The notes under the pieces were generated by a model. That model was given only the letters and a program-made list of their open reading frames with translations, searched no databases and was not told the origin of the DNA. From positions 1 to 58,826 of the forward strand of contig JAMOQG010000034.1 of assembly GCA_027064135.1 (NCBI GenBank): a stretch of DNA of 58,826 bases, written 5' to 3'. Source of the stretch: Peptostreptococcaceae bacterium (lineage in GTDB: Bacteria > Bacillota > Clostridia > Peptostreptococcales > Acidaminobacteraceae). Below are positions 38,024 to 47,413 of this stretch, piece by piece (position 1 is the first letter of the stretch; every line of letters begins with the position of its first letter). The translations under genes were made by a program, and so were the position numbers.

Positions 38024-38351
38024 GTTCTTCCTCGTCAATAAATATTTTATAAATATCATGATGATCTAATTCTGTTTTTAAAATATTTATATTTTCTTCA
38101 TTTGCTTTTTTTACTACTTCGTTATCTATCTGAACACCATAAGGTAAAATAATACATGAAAATTCCATTAAAGATGCAACTGCTAAAATATTTAAATGAG
38201 CTTGAACAGTAATCCATGCATTACCGCTATTACCATTTGCCATAACAAAACTTAATAAATCAGAACTATATACACCGTTAATTTCTACAGTTGAATCAGT
38301 ATCTGTAATCAATTCAAATCCATAATTTGTTATTAAATTAGACACTCTCAT
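38007..38351 (-). CDS. DRTGG-domain protein (second copy)
   Basis: 114 residues, a single DRTGG-type domain (EINGVYSSDLLSFVMANGNS, IILPYGVQIDNEVV). DRTGG domains occur as regulatory parts of phosphotransacetylase and CBS proteins and may bind nucleotides. It overlaps the hydrogenase-like gene upstream by 14 bases and the PHP/HATPase gene downstream by 17 bases, so it is part of a tightly coupled set. It is a paralogue of the protein at 40041-40391. Confidence 0.82.
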   Translation of the reverse strand: MRVSNLITNYGFELITDTDSTVEINGVYSSDLLSFVMANGNSGNAWITVQAHLNILAVASLMEFSCIILPYGVQIDNEVVKKANEENINILKTELDHHDIYKIFIDEEEHESIL

Positions 38352-39594
38352 TTGACTCTCTCCTTTTTTTACTATTTAATACTACACATTTATCAATAGT
38401 AGTTTTTCCTTTTACAATATCTTCAGCAAATGCATGACAAGTTGGAGCTCCACATGCACCACAATTTATTTTCGGAAGTTTTTGAAATATTTTTTCTATT
38501 TCTCCCATTTTCTTAATAGCTTTACTAAAATCATTATCTAATTTCATTACATCTGAACCTTTGATTTCCTGATTCCATTCAATAATTTCTTTAGGATAAT
38601 CAATAAGTTTAATATCATTTTTTTCCTTTGCAACTTGAGAAAGTTTTCTTATTCTATTTTTTGCCACAAACGAATTTTCAACATTCAATGGTCCACCAAC
38701 ACAACCACCAACACAAGCATAACCTTCAAAGAAATTTAAATTTGGTAATTTTCCTATTTCAATATTATCTAATACAGAAATTACTTCATCAATTCCATCA
38801 ACAGCAATATAATCATCAATTCCCATAGAAAAACTTTGCCCGCCAACTCTACCCCAATTATAACCTTTAGAAGAAGATTTTAATAAATCTTTTTCAACTT
38901 CAATTTCATCATATAATTTTATAATTTTAGTATAAAGCTTATCAATTGCTAAAGAACCATCTACACATGATTTTTCAATTCCAATTGGAACTTTTGCACT
39001 TGTAATTTTTGCAGGACATTGTGAAATATAAAAAATACCAATTTCTTCAGGTTTAAAATTTTTCTCTTTCATAATTTTTTTTCTCATAAGCCTAGCGGCT
39101 ACTTCCATTGGAGATTCTAATTTAACAATATTGTCAATCAAACCTTGATATCTAATTTGTATAAGTCTTGTAATTGCTGGACAATATGTAGATATATGTA
39201 ATTTATCATCTTCTTTTATTACTTTCTTTTGATAGTCGCTTAAAATTTCCGCAGCATATCCAATATCATAAACATCATCAAAACCAAGATGTAAAAAAGT
39301 ATTTAACACTTTATTTAAATCATAGCCAATTGGAAATTGCCCATAAAGTGAAATCGCAGGTAATGCAACAGTGTATTTATAATTTTTTAAAATATCTAAA
39401 TTATCTGATAACGCACCTTTTGCATGATATGGACAAACTTTAAGGCATTCCCCACAGTCAATACATCTTTCATCTATTATTTTTGCTTTTCCATTTATAA
39501 TTCTTATTGCTTCAGTAGGACATCCATCAAGACAATGAGTACAACCATTGCAATAATCAGGTTCCAAAGTTACCGAATGCCAATACTTAGCCAT
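38338..39594 (-). CDS. [FeFe]-hydrogenase-like iron-sulfur sensor protein
   Basis: 418 residues. The N-terminal two-cluster ferredoxin domain (CNGCTHCLDGCP, CIDCGECLKVCP) leads to a hydrogenase large-subunit-like domain. Its H-cluster motifs are altered: L1 is TYCPAI where catalytic enzymes have a Cys pair, L2 is SQCPAK, and L3 is ACVGGCVGG. The four cluster-ligand cysteines thus seem kept while the proton-transfer cysteine is a tyrosine. A C-terminal extra cluster motif (INCGACGAPTCHAFAEDIV) follows. It is shorter than catalytic enzymes and is likely a sensor or non-catalytic protein. Start ATG 39594 after GGGGGTGG. Confidence 0.85.
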   Translation of the reverse strand: MAKYWHSVTLEPDYCNGCTHCLDGCPTEAIRIINGKAKIIDERCIDCGECLKVCPYHAKGALSDNLDILKNYKYTVALPAISLYGQFPIGYDLNKVLNTFLHLGFDDVYDIGYAAEILSDYQKKVIKEDDKLHISTYCPAITRLIQIRYQGLIDNIVKLESPMEVAARLMRKKIMKEKNFKPEEIGIFYISQCPAKITSAKVPIGIEKSCVDGSLAIDKLYTKIIKLYDEIEVEKDLLKSSSKGYNWGRVGGQSFSMGIDDYIAVDGIDEVISVLDNIEIGKLPNLNFFEGYACVGGCVGGPLNVENSFVAKNRIRKLSQVAKEKNDIKLIDYPKEIIEWNQEIKGSDVMKLDNDFSKAIKKMGEIEKIFQKLPKINCGACGAPTCHAFAEDIVKGKTTIDKCVVLNSKKRRESNESV

Positions 39595-39607
39595 ATCCAC
39601 CCCCTCA

Positions 39608-40048
39608 TTATACAACAAATTTCATATTTAATTCAGTATATTCACCAAATTTCGATTCAATTTTAAATTCATCACTACATCTTTTCATATTAGGTAATCC
39701 CATGCCAGCTCCAAAACCCAATTCTCGTGCCTTAGTTGATGCAGTAGAATAACCTTTTTCCATTGCTAAATTTGTATCTTTAATTCCAGGGCCATTATCC
39801 CTTATCTTAATTTTTATTTCATTTTTAATAATTTCAACTTCAATATATCCACCTAATGAATGAATAGCGACATTTACTTCAGCCTCATAAGTAGCAATTG
39901 CAACTCTTCTAATAAGCTTATTATCAATATTTAATTGTTTTAAAACTTTTTTTATTTTACTTGAGACTTCACCTACAATTGAAAAATCATCAGTTCCAAC
40001 AATATACTTTAATACAATACCTTCATTATTAGTTATAAAACTATTCAT
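39608..40048 (-). CDS. RsbW/SpoIIAB-like anti-sigma-type ATPase
   Basis: 146 residues, a single GHKL ATPase domain with the N-box ATYEAEVNVAIHS, G1 DNGPGIKD and G2 GAGMGLPNM. These proteins are serine kinases or anti-sigma factors in other systems. It overlaps the first DRTGG gene by 8 bases and precedes the hydrogenase-like gene by 13 bases. No sigma factor or STAS antagonist gene is adjacent. Confidence 0.85.
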   Translation of the reverse strand: MNSFITNNEGIVLKYIVGTDDFSIVGEVSSKIKKVLKQLNIDNKLIRRVAIATYEAEVNVAIHSLGGYIEVEIIKNEIKIKIRDNGPGIKDTNLAMEKGYSTASTKARELGFGAGMGLPNMKRCSDEFKIESKFGEYTELNMKFVV

Positions 40049-40391
40049 AAGAAATCCTTAACGCTTCAATTCCGTTTTTGTAAAGTACTCCTGATGCTTC
40101 AAACATTGTAAAATTAGTAGTTAAAAGAGTCATTTCTCTTTCTTTTGCTAAATCTACAACTTCCTCAGAAGGAATTTTTCCTCTTACAAAAATAATTGTT
40201 CCAAGGTCTAACATTTCTGCAGTCCTAATTACTTGATTATTAACAAGTCCAGTAAGTAATGCGGTATCTTCATTAACAAACGCTAGTACATCGCTCATTA
40301 AATCAGATGAGAAAGCATAATTTATTGAATCATCAATATTTCCAATTAAAATTTTACCATTTATTAATTCTATTACTTTGGATATTTTCAT
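40041..40391 (-). CDS. DRTGG-domain protein (first copy)
   Basis: 116 residues, one DRTGG-type domain (SKVIELINGKILIGNIDDSI, TIIFVRGKIPSEEVVDLA). It is the first gene of the coupled module that continues through the ATPase, hydrogenase-like protein, second DRTGG protein and PHP/HATPase. It begins 48 bases after tmk, so either it joins that transcript or it has a promoter I cannot place. Confidence 0.82.
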   Translation of the reverse strand: MKISKVIELINGKILIGNIDDSINYAFSSDLMSDVLAFVNEDTALLTGLVNNQVIRTAEMLDLGTIIFVRGKIPSEEVVDLAKEREMTLLTTNFTMFEASGVLYKNGIEALRISYE

Positions 40392-40439
40392 ACAACCTCC
40401 AATATAGTTATTTATTTAACAATAATTATATCACAGATT

Positions 40440-41072
40440 TTAATTGTTTTTAAAGAAATTATCAATAATAGCAATCGTATTTTCTGCAACATTTTTTATA
40501 GATTTTTCTGCATCTACAATTTGAATCCTGTCATTATACATTTCAATTACTTTCATATAACCTTCATAAACTCTATTATGAAAATCAATACTTTCTAAAT
40601 CAAGACGATCTTTAACTCTAACTTTGCTATTAGTTATTCTTTTTAAACCAACTTCTGGTTTTACATCAAGAAATATTGTTAAATCAGGCATCATATCATC
40701 AATTGCAAATTTATTAATTTCAAAAACCTCGTCAATACCAATACCTCTAGCATAACCTTGATAAGCAAGAGAAGAATCCACAAATCTGTCACAAATAACA
40801 ATCTTTCCAGCTTTCAATGCTGGAATCACTTTTTCTACTAAATGTTGTCTTCTCGAAGCAGCATAAAGAAGCGCTTCAGTTCTTTCATCCATTTCAATGT
40901 TATCTTTATTTAATATTACTTTTCTAATATCTTCTGATATATTTATTCCACCCGGTTCCCTAGTTAAAATAAAATCAACATTATTCTTAATCAAATATTT
41001 TCTTACATATTTTATTATTGTACCTTTCCCAGAGCCATCCGGTCCTTCAAATGTAATAAATTTTCCATTCAT
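40440..41072 (-). CDS. tmk: Thymidylate kinase
   Basis: 210 residues. It phosphorylates dTMP to dTDP. P-loop GPDGSGKGT, the DR(E/Y)-type segment REPGG, the lid and VKDRLDLES region, and the CDRFVDSSLAYQGYARG motif are all present. The start is ATG after GGGAGATAAAT. It lies between a decayed ABC importer and the DRTGG module. Confidence 0.95.
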   Translation of the reverse strand: MNGKFITFEGPDGSGKGTIIKYVRKYLIKNNVDFILTREPGGINISEDIRKVILNKDNIEMDERTEALLYAASRRQHLVEKVIPALKAGKIVICDRFVDSSLAYQGYARGIGIDEVFEINKFAIDDMMPDLTIFLDVKPEVGLKRITNSKVRVKDRLDLESIDFHNRVYEGYMKVIEMYNDRIQIVDAEKSIKNVAENTIAIIDNFFKNN

Positions 41073-41087
41073 ATTTATCTCCCAATT

Positions 41088-41415
41088 CTAATGAAAATTA
41101 AACATATTTTTATTAATTGTCTCAAATGCAATAGGCGGACAATATTTATCTTTAATTTTACAGTTATTAATTCCAAGACTTCCTTTTTCAATTAATTCAT
41201 AAAGAATACCTTGAATCTTATTTAATTTTGTACATCCAATTTTTCTATCTTTTATTGGCATATTAAGTTCAATATTATCAAGCACTTCAGAAGGCCTGCC
41301 GCTTAATGCTACAACTCTATGACCAATTAATAAAGCCTCTTGAATATCATGAGTAACAAAAATAATTGTCTTCTTATCATTTTTCCATAATCTTTGTAAA
41401 AGTTCAATGATATAA
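41088..41415 (-). pseudogene. C-terminal remnant of an ABC importer ATPase
   Basis: Only the last ~110 residues remain: IELLQRLWKNDKKTIIFVTH, then DIQEALLIGHRVVALSGRPS and the C-terminal tail to a stop at 41088. Walker A, signature and Walker B regions are absent. The sequence looks like the SsuB/TauB/NitT-type ATPases that pair with the binding-protein remnant immediately upstream, so one deletion probably removed the end of the binding protein, the permease and most of this gene. Confidence 0.85.
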
Positions 41416-42266
41416 TTGATTTTTCAAGCACTTTAGCTAAAAGACCTTTTAAATATTTATTACCAAGTACAGAAGCTTCTTTTGGATTATCTTGAACCCA
41501 TTTAATTGCTTCATCATATTTTTCATTAAAATATTTTACATCAAAACCATCTTTATTTAAAAGTTCATTTGACATTACAACCCCTGAAATAGGAATTCTA
41601 TGTCCAAATGTTATTTCCCATTCCTTGTCAAAATCTTTAATAATTTTAACATCATCTCTTGACATCATAATTTTTGATACAAATGGCTCTCTTAAAGAGA
41701 AAACTTCTATATCTTTTATATCACTTAAAACCATTTGTGTTAACTCGCTTAAATTTATATTCTATATCTTTATCAGAATCAACATCAGCATTATTAATTA
41801 ATATTTGATTTAACGTAAATGCAACAGGTCCACCTTTCATAGAAGTCCATAACGTTTCACCTATTAAATCATCGAATTCTTTAATTGAATCATCTTTAGT
41901 CATTAAATAAAAACTTGCTCCGTAGGTACCATTAACTAATTGAACAGGAAGTTCTTTATTATACATATTAGCTGCCTCTTGAACACTTAACATAGCAATA
42001 TTAGCATCGCCCTTTAAGATTTTTGCAGTTGCCTAATCTCTTGTTTTATGAATCTCAACATTAAAATTAGAATCATCACCAAATAAATTGTTTTCCATCA
42101 TATAAAAGAATAGAATACTGTTTGCTGAAAATGATGTTGTTATTATTAATTCCTGTTTTTCACCTTTAATTTCGCTTTCTGTTTCTTTCTTAGTACATCC
42201 TACATTTATTACCATAGCTAAAATTATAGTAAATATTAAAACCCTTTTTTCATTACTTTCCTCCAT
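41416..42266 (-). pseudogene. Decayed SsuA/TauA/NMT1-type substrate-binding lipoprotein
   Basis: Pieces in order: a lipoprotein signal (VLIFTIILAMVINVGC, lipobox VGC), a stretch to HKTRD followed by an in-frame TAG (42033-42035), continuation in the same frame (LSVQEAANMYNKELPVQLVN), a frameshift near 41721-41734, and a C-terminal piece to LAKVLEKSI where the ATPase remnant begins. The natural start is probably ATG 42253 after GGAGGAAAGTA, but the A run after it appears one base short, so a third lesion is likely at the start. Substrate unknown. Confidence 0.85.
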
Positions 42267-42288
42267 TTATATACTTCATTTGCTAATT

Positions 42289-42307
42289 GATAACGATTAT
42301 CATTATT
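42289..42307 (-). promoter_or_regulatory. Fur-like iron box
   Basis: GATAACGATTATCATTATT matches the 19-base Fur consensus at 16 positions by my count. It lies 22 bases upstream of the decayed lipoprotein gene, where it would overlap the promoter. A related metal regulator (Zur/PerR) is an alternative. Confidence 0.6.
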
Positions 42308-42400
42308 GTTGCATATTTATTTAATCAAAAGTCAATATAAATCTCCTTATTATTATAACATTAATCAAAATAATTTCTTTAAATATTTTTTAAAACACAA

Positions 42401-42431
42401 AAAAAGAGAATTAATAAAAATTCTCTTTTTT
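42401..42431. terminator. Terminator after focA
   Basis: AAAAAGAGAATT / AATTCTCTTTTTT around a short loop, with A and T runs on both sides. It ends the formate operon and could also act for the plus strand. Confidence 0.85.
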
Positions 42432-42443
42432 AATGATTTATAA

Positions 42444-43226
42444 TTATTTTTTTCTTCCAAATAATATATAATATAAACCTGGTACAACAATTGCTCCACC
42501 TATAATATTTCCAATTGTAACAGGTAGCAAGTTATTCATAATCATAGTACCCCAAGTTACATTTCCACCTAAGAACATTCCAACTGGAATAAAGAACATA
42601 TTTGCAACACTATGCTCATATCCTGATAATACGAACAACGTAATTGGGAACCATAATGCAAATATTTTACCAGTTACATCTTTAGCAGCAAATGAAATCC
42701 AACAAGCTAATACTACTACTATATTACATAATATACCTCTAAACATTGCTGCAGAAAAACCAAGACCAACTTTTGCTTCTGCAATTTTAATCGCTTTTTC
42801 ACCAATTGCATTTACTGTATCACCATTTCCCCATAAATGAGCTTGATAGATTAAAAATGCCATAAATACCGATCCTATAAAGTTTCCTATATAAACTGGA
42901 ACCCAGTTTTTAAGAACATGTCCAAATCCATATTCACCTTTAAACATACCTAAAGTCATTAAGTTATTTCCAGTAAATAATTCAGATCCAGCAAGTACAA
43001 CTAACATGATACCCACTGGGAAAATAGCAGCACCTAAGAATTTACCTAAAGCTGGTAAAGTTGAAAGTCCCCATAATACTACAGCGCCTGCAGCACCAAA
43101 AGCAATGAACATACCTGCTAATATTCCTAAAACTAATAAATTTACAGTACCTTTAGAACCTTTTGCTTTACCCATTTTTACAGTAACATCAGCTACTTCA
43201 GCTGGACTTAACATTAATTTTTCCAT
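42444..43226 (-). CDS. focA: Formate/nitrite transporter family channel
   Basis: 260 residues with six transmembrane helices. Family motifs are LAGMFIAFGAAGAV, AGSELFTGNNLMT and SGYEHSVANMFFIPVG. Context strongly favours formate as the substrate: it is the last gene of the formate dehydrogenase operon, starting 1 base after the fdhD stop. ATG 43226 is preceded by AAAGGA at good spacing; an ATG 9 bases upstream is too close to it. Confidence 0.9.
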   Translation of the reverse strand: MEKLMLSPAEVADVTVKMGKAKGSKGTVNLLVLGILAGMFIAFGAAGAVVLWGLSTLPALGKFLGAAIFPVGIMLVVLAGSELFTGNNLMTLGMFKGEYGFGHVLKNWVPVYIGNFIGSVFMAFLIYQAHLWGNGDTVNAIGEKAIKIAEAKVGLGFSAAMFRGILCNIVVVLACWISFAAKDVTGKIFALWFPITLFVLSGYEHSVANMFFIPVGMFLGGNVTWGTMIMNNLLPVTIGNIIGGAIVVPGLYYILFGRKK

Positions 43227-43227
43227 T

Positions 43228-44022
43228 TTACACATCCTTTTTAATTTTCATATCAACAACACTATATTTATCAGAATAAATATTAAATCTATTCTTTCTT
43301 GAAAACCCAATAAGGGTTATTTCCAACTTGTCAGCTATTTCCTTTGCTTTACTAGTTACTGCAGATCTTGATATTACAATTGTTATTCCTGCCTTAACTG
43401 ATTTAATTAGCATTTCAGATGAAATTCTACCACTTGTAAAAATAATCTTATTTGATAAATCTATATTTTTAATTAAAGATTCTCCAACTATTTTATCAAT
43501 AGTATTATGTCTTCCGATATCCTCATGAAACATAATCATTTTTTCTGAATCCCATAAACTTGAATTATGAACTCCGCCCGTTCTATTAAAAAGTCCAGAC
43601 ATTTCCATTAAAGAATTTTCCATTTCAGCAATTTTTTCTAATGAAATATTAGAAAAAAAATTATGTGAAATTTTTAACTCATCGAATTCTTGATTTGCCA
43701 TCGTTCCATTTCCACAACCAGATGTTTTAGTTCTATTTGAATGTTTACACGTTAAATCAATTTTATTATGTGTATATATAAATGCATTATTATTTTTGTT
43801 TATAACAATTTCTTCTATATCTTTATAATTCTTAATAATTCCTTCCGAAAACAAATAACCCACAGCTAAATATTCTAAATTGCTTGGAGTACACATTAAA
43901 GTTATTAATTTCTCATCATTAACGTATATTTCAAATGGAAATTCTACTATCAATTCATCAACAACATCTTCAAATTTATCAACTTTAAATTTACATATTT
44001 GCATATTTTGAATTACGTTCAT
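43228..44022 (-). CDS. fdhD: Formate dehydrogenase sulfurtransferase FdhD
   Basis: 264 residues. FdhD passes sulfur from a cysteine desulfurase to the molybdenum/tungsten centre of formate dehydrogenase. The conserved features are LMCTPSNLEYLAVGYLFSEG, the cysteine loop RTKTSGCGNG (one Cys rather than the E. coli pair), GGVHNSSLW and FHEDIGRHNTIDKI. The start is ATG 44022 after AAAGGAA, overlapping the mobA end by 32 bases, so the two are coupled. Confidence 0.92.
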   Translation of the reverse strand: MNVIQNMQICKFKVDKFEDVVDELIVEFPFEIYVNDEKLITLMCTPSNLEYLAVGYLFSEGIIKNYKDIEEIVINKNNNAFIYTHNKIDLTCKHSNRTKTSGCGNGTMANQEFDELKISHNFFSNISLEKIAEMENSLMEMSGLFNRTGGVHNSSLWDSEKMIMFHEDIGRHNTIDKIVGESLIKNIDLSNKIIFTSGRISSEMLIKSVKAGITIVISRSAVTSKAKEIADKLEITLIGFSRKNRFNIYSDKYSVVDMKIKKDV

Positions 44023-44623
44023 AATGATTTCCTTTTCTATGATATTTATCAAGTTCTTTAACATCATTTAAATTAACAAACATATCCCAATTATAACTAA
44101 AATCTCTTGCAATATCTTCTTCAATAAATTTCACATCAGAGTTTTCTAAAAATTTATTAATACTTCTTTCATTTCCATCAAAATACTTTTCAATTTTACT
44201 AATAAGTTCTTTTGAATAAACTGCATTAAATGGTTCAATCCAATTTTTGTATTTTGTTATAACAGCTTCGCAAGAATTGTCATTTTCAACAATATTCATA
44301 ATGTAATCAATATAATCATGGTTTATATTTGGCATATCACATGCAATAATATAACTATACTCTGATTTCGAATATTTAAGACCTGTATACACTCCACCAA
44401 GAGGGCCAACATCTTTTATTATATCTGAATACACTTCAATTTCTTCTAAATCATATAATTTAGGTGTATTCGAAATTATAATTATTTGCTTAAATTTTGG
44501 TTTTAATTCTTCTATTATTTTATCAATTAAATATTCATTATTAATTTCAATTAATTGTTTATCAAAACCCATTCTTTTGCTTTTCCCACCTGCTAAAATA
44601 ATTGCCGTATCACATATATTCAT
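43991..44623 (-). CDS. mobA: Molybdenum cofactor guanylyltransferase
   Basis: 210 residues. It attaches GMP to molybdopterin to make the guanine-dinucleotide cofactor used by formate dehydrogenase. Nucleotide-binding signature LAGGKSKRMGFDKQL, then DVGPLGGVYTGLKYS and ACDMPNINHDYI. ATG 44623 follows AAAGGAG. It lies between the catalytic subunit and fdhD, dedicating cofactor finishing to this enzyme. Confidence 0.9.
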   Translation of the reverse strand: MNICDTAIILAGGKSKRMGFDKQLIEINNEYLIDKIIEELKPKFKQIIIISNTPKLYDLEEIEVYSDIIKDVGPLGGVYTGLKYSKSEYSYIIACDMPNINHDYIDYIMNIVENDNSCEAVITKYKNWIEPFNAVYSKELISKIEKYFDGNERSINKFLENSDVKFIEEDIARDFSYNWDMFVNLNDVKELDKYHRKGNHYERNSKYANM

Positions 44624-44639
44624 ACAATACTCCTTTAAC

Positions 44640-44669
44640 AGTGAATCCATTTATAAGAATGGATTCACT
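44640..44669 (-). other. Perfect 12-bp inverted repeat between fdhF and mobA
   Basis: AGTGAATCCATT, six bases, AATGGATTCACT, ending about 6 bases before the mobA ribosome site. There is no T run, so it is more likely an mRNA processing or stability hairpin, or a translation control, than a terminator. Confidence 0.7.
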
Positions 44670-44680
44670 ATAATTTATTA

Positions 44681-47368
44681 TTACAATTTTTCAATTTTTA
44701 CAGCACACACTTTATATTCAGGTATGTCAGTAATTGGATCAAGAGCTGCATTTGTCAATCTATTTGCTGCTGCTTCGGCAAAATGGAATGGCATAAATAC
44801 TACATGATCTTTTATACGTTTAGTAATTTTAATATTAACTTCAATTTTTCCTCTTCTAGAACTAATTGCAACTAATTCATCATCTTCTAACTTTAAGCCT
44901 TTAGCAGTTAAAGGAGAAATTTCAATATAACTCTTGCTAACCATATTGTTTAAACCTTCAACTTTTCTTGTCATTGTACCAGTATGATAATGATATAATA
45001 CTCTACCGGTAGTAAGAACAAGATTATATTCAGGATCTACAACTTCAGCAGGTTCTTTATATTCTACAGCAGTAAATTTACCTTTTCCTATTGCAAATTC
45101 ACCTTTATGCAAATATTTTGTTCCTGGATGATCTTTAGTTGGACATGGCCATTGTAATCCTACTTTTTCAATTCTATCATATGTTATTCCACCATATTGC
45201 GGAGTTACCATAGCAATTTCTTCCATAATATCATTTGCTGAATTAAAGTTGTTTTCATAACCCATTTTTTTCATGATATCATTAATAATTACCCAATCAG
45301 CTTTTGCTTCTCCAGGAGCATTAACTGCTTTTCTTACTCTTTGAATTCTTCTTTCAGTATTTGTAAATGTACCCTCTTTTTCTGCAAAACAAGCCGCTGG
45401 TAAAACAACATCTGCTTTTTCTGCTGTTTCAGATAAGAAAATATCTTGAACAACTATAAAATCGAAATTATCAAATGCTTTTTCAATATGATTCAAATCC
45501 GGATCAGATACCATCGGATTTTCTCCCATGATATACAAGAATTTAACATCTCCACTTATTCCACCATCCATAATTTTAGGAATTGTTAATCCAACTTTAT
45601 CGCTTAAACCTTCTACATTCCAAGCTTTTTCAAATTTTGCTTTCATATCTGCATTAGTAACTTTTTGATATCCAGGATACACATTAGGAAGTGCACCTAA
45701 ATCACAGGCACCTTGTACATTGTTTTGACCTCTAAGCGGATTAATTCCACCTGACTCAATACCAACATTTCCACAAAGCATTCCTAAGTTAGCAATACTC
45801 TTAACATGATTAGTTCCATCAGATTGTTGAGTAATACCCATTGCATAATAAATACCAGCTTTATCAGCTTCAGCATAAATCCTTGCAGCTTTTCTAATAT
45901 CCTCTGCATCAACGCCACAAATTCTTGCGCCTTCTTCAACAGAAAATTCTAAAATTGTTTTTTTCATATCTTCAAAATTAACTGTTCTGCTTTCAATATA
46001 TTCCTTTGCATATAAATCTTCTGAAATAATTACATTCATCATTGCATTTAATAAAGCAACGTTTGAACCAGGATTTATTTGTAAATATACATCTGCATAA
46101 TTAGCTAATTCAATTTCTCTTGGATCTGCTACTACTAATTTCGCACCATTTCTAACAGCCTTTTTCATAAAAGTACCAATAACTGGATGATTTTCAGTTG
46201 TATTTGTTCCTATTACAAATAAAGCATCTGTATTTTCAATTTCACCAATACTGTTTGTCATAGCTCCGCTACCTAATGTTGTTGCAAGACCTGCAACTGT
46301 AGTAGAATGTCAGAGTCGCGCACAGTGATCAACGTTATTCGTTTTAATTACACCTCTAAATAATTTTTGAAGAATGTAATTCTCTTCATTCGTACATCTT
46401 GCAGAAGATAATGCTGCAAATGAATCTGGTCCATAATTTTCAAGAGTACTTGTCATTTTTGAAGCAATTAAATCATATGCTTCATCCCATGATGATTCAA
46501 CAAGTTTACCTTTTTTTCTTATTAAAGGCATTTTTAATCGATCATCGCGGTCAATGAATTTATAACCAAATTTTCCTTTAACGCATGTAATACCTTTATT
46601 AATGCTATCTGCTGGTGCATCAATTCTAACCACTTTGTTATCATGAACAACTAATTCTAATTGACATCCAACTCCGCAGTAAGTACAAGTAGTTTTAACT
46701 TTTTTATCAATATCCCAATTTCTAAATTTAGCATTAGTTTTTTCCATTAATGCGCCTGTCGGACATACAGATACACAAGTTCCACATGATACACAATCAG
46801 AAAGAAGCATTTCTTTTTCAAAAGGATGTGATATATGTGTGTGATGTCCACGTCCACTAAATGTGATTGCTCCAACGCCTTCTAATTCACTACATGCTCT
46901 AACACATTTGCCACATAAAATACATTTATCTTCATCAAATATATAAAATTCATTTGTTTTATCTACATGATTTGAAGAATATTTGATATATGGACCATCT
47001 AATGGATCTATATCATGTTCATAACATAAATCTTGTAAATCACAATTACCAGCTTTATTACAAGTTAAACAATCATAATTATGATCTGCCCATAATAACT
47101 CTAAAGTTGTTTTACGCGAATTAACAACACGATCAGAATTCGTTTTTACTACCATCCCTGCTCTTACAGGAGTACTACATGATGTAACAAGACTTCTTGC
47201 TCCTTCAACTTCAACCACACACATTCTACAAGCTCCAGATGGTTTTAATCTATCATCATGGCAAAGAGTTGGTATTCTATAACCATTTTCTCTTGCAGCT
47301 TCTAAAATAGTATAATTGCTTGGTACTTCAATTTTATTACCATTTATAGAAATTTCTATTTTTTTCAC
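44681..47368 (-). CDS. fdhF: Selenocysteine formate dehydrogenase catalytic subunit (NuoG-like N-terminus)
   Basis: One gene of about 895 residues read through an in-frame UGA at 46310-46312 (after VDHCARL, before HSTTVAGLATTLGSG), where the family has catalytic selenocysteine. N-terminal electron-transfer region: 2Fe-2S domain (GACRMCVVEVEGA), His-Cys cluster (HNYDCLTCNKAGNCDLQDLC), two 4Fe-4S clusters (CILCGKCVRACSE, CVSCGTCVSVCP), then the molybdopterin domain starting at CTYCGVGCQLE. It oxidises formate to CO2 and passes electrons to the NuoF-like partner. GTG 47368, 7 bases after GAGGTG, is preferred over ATG 47374, which touches the ribosome site. Confidence 0.95.
46281..46312 (-). promoter_or_regulatory. 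Selenocysteine codon and bacterial SECIS hairpin
   Basis: The UGA lies at 46310-46312. Downstream in the mRNA is GTTGCA-GGTCT-TGCAAC, a perfect 6-bp stem with a GGU-containing loop at the expected distance. It closely resembles the apical part of the E. coli fdhF SECIS that SelB binds. Confidence 0.92.
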
Positions 47369-47413
47369 AAACATTCACCTCTTTATTAGTTTATCTGGCT
47401 AGAAAATGCTTAA

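Noticed and set aside
41327-41420. Reading the SBP remnant frame through to 41327 as a natural C-terminus (LNFYKDYGKMIRRQ)
   Set aside because: The other frame over the same bases encodes the conserved ELLQRLWKN...FVTHD ATPase segment, so this end is an out-of-frame read past a deletion junction.
44681-46261. Separate molybdopterin oxidoreductase gene starting at ATG 46261
   Set aside because: It lacks a ribosome site and the family's N-terminus; the frame continues from the upstream half through the selenocysteine UGA, so it is one gene.
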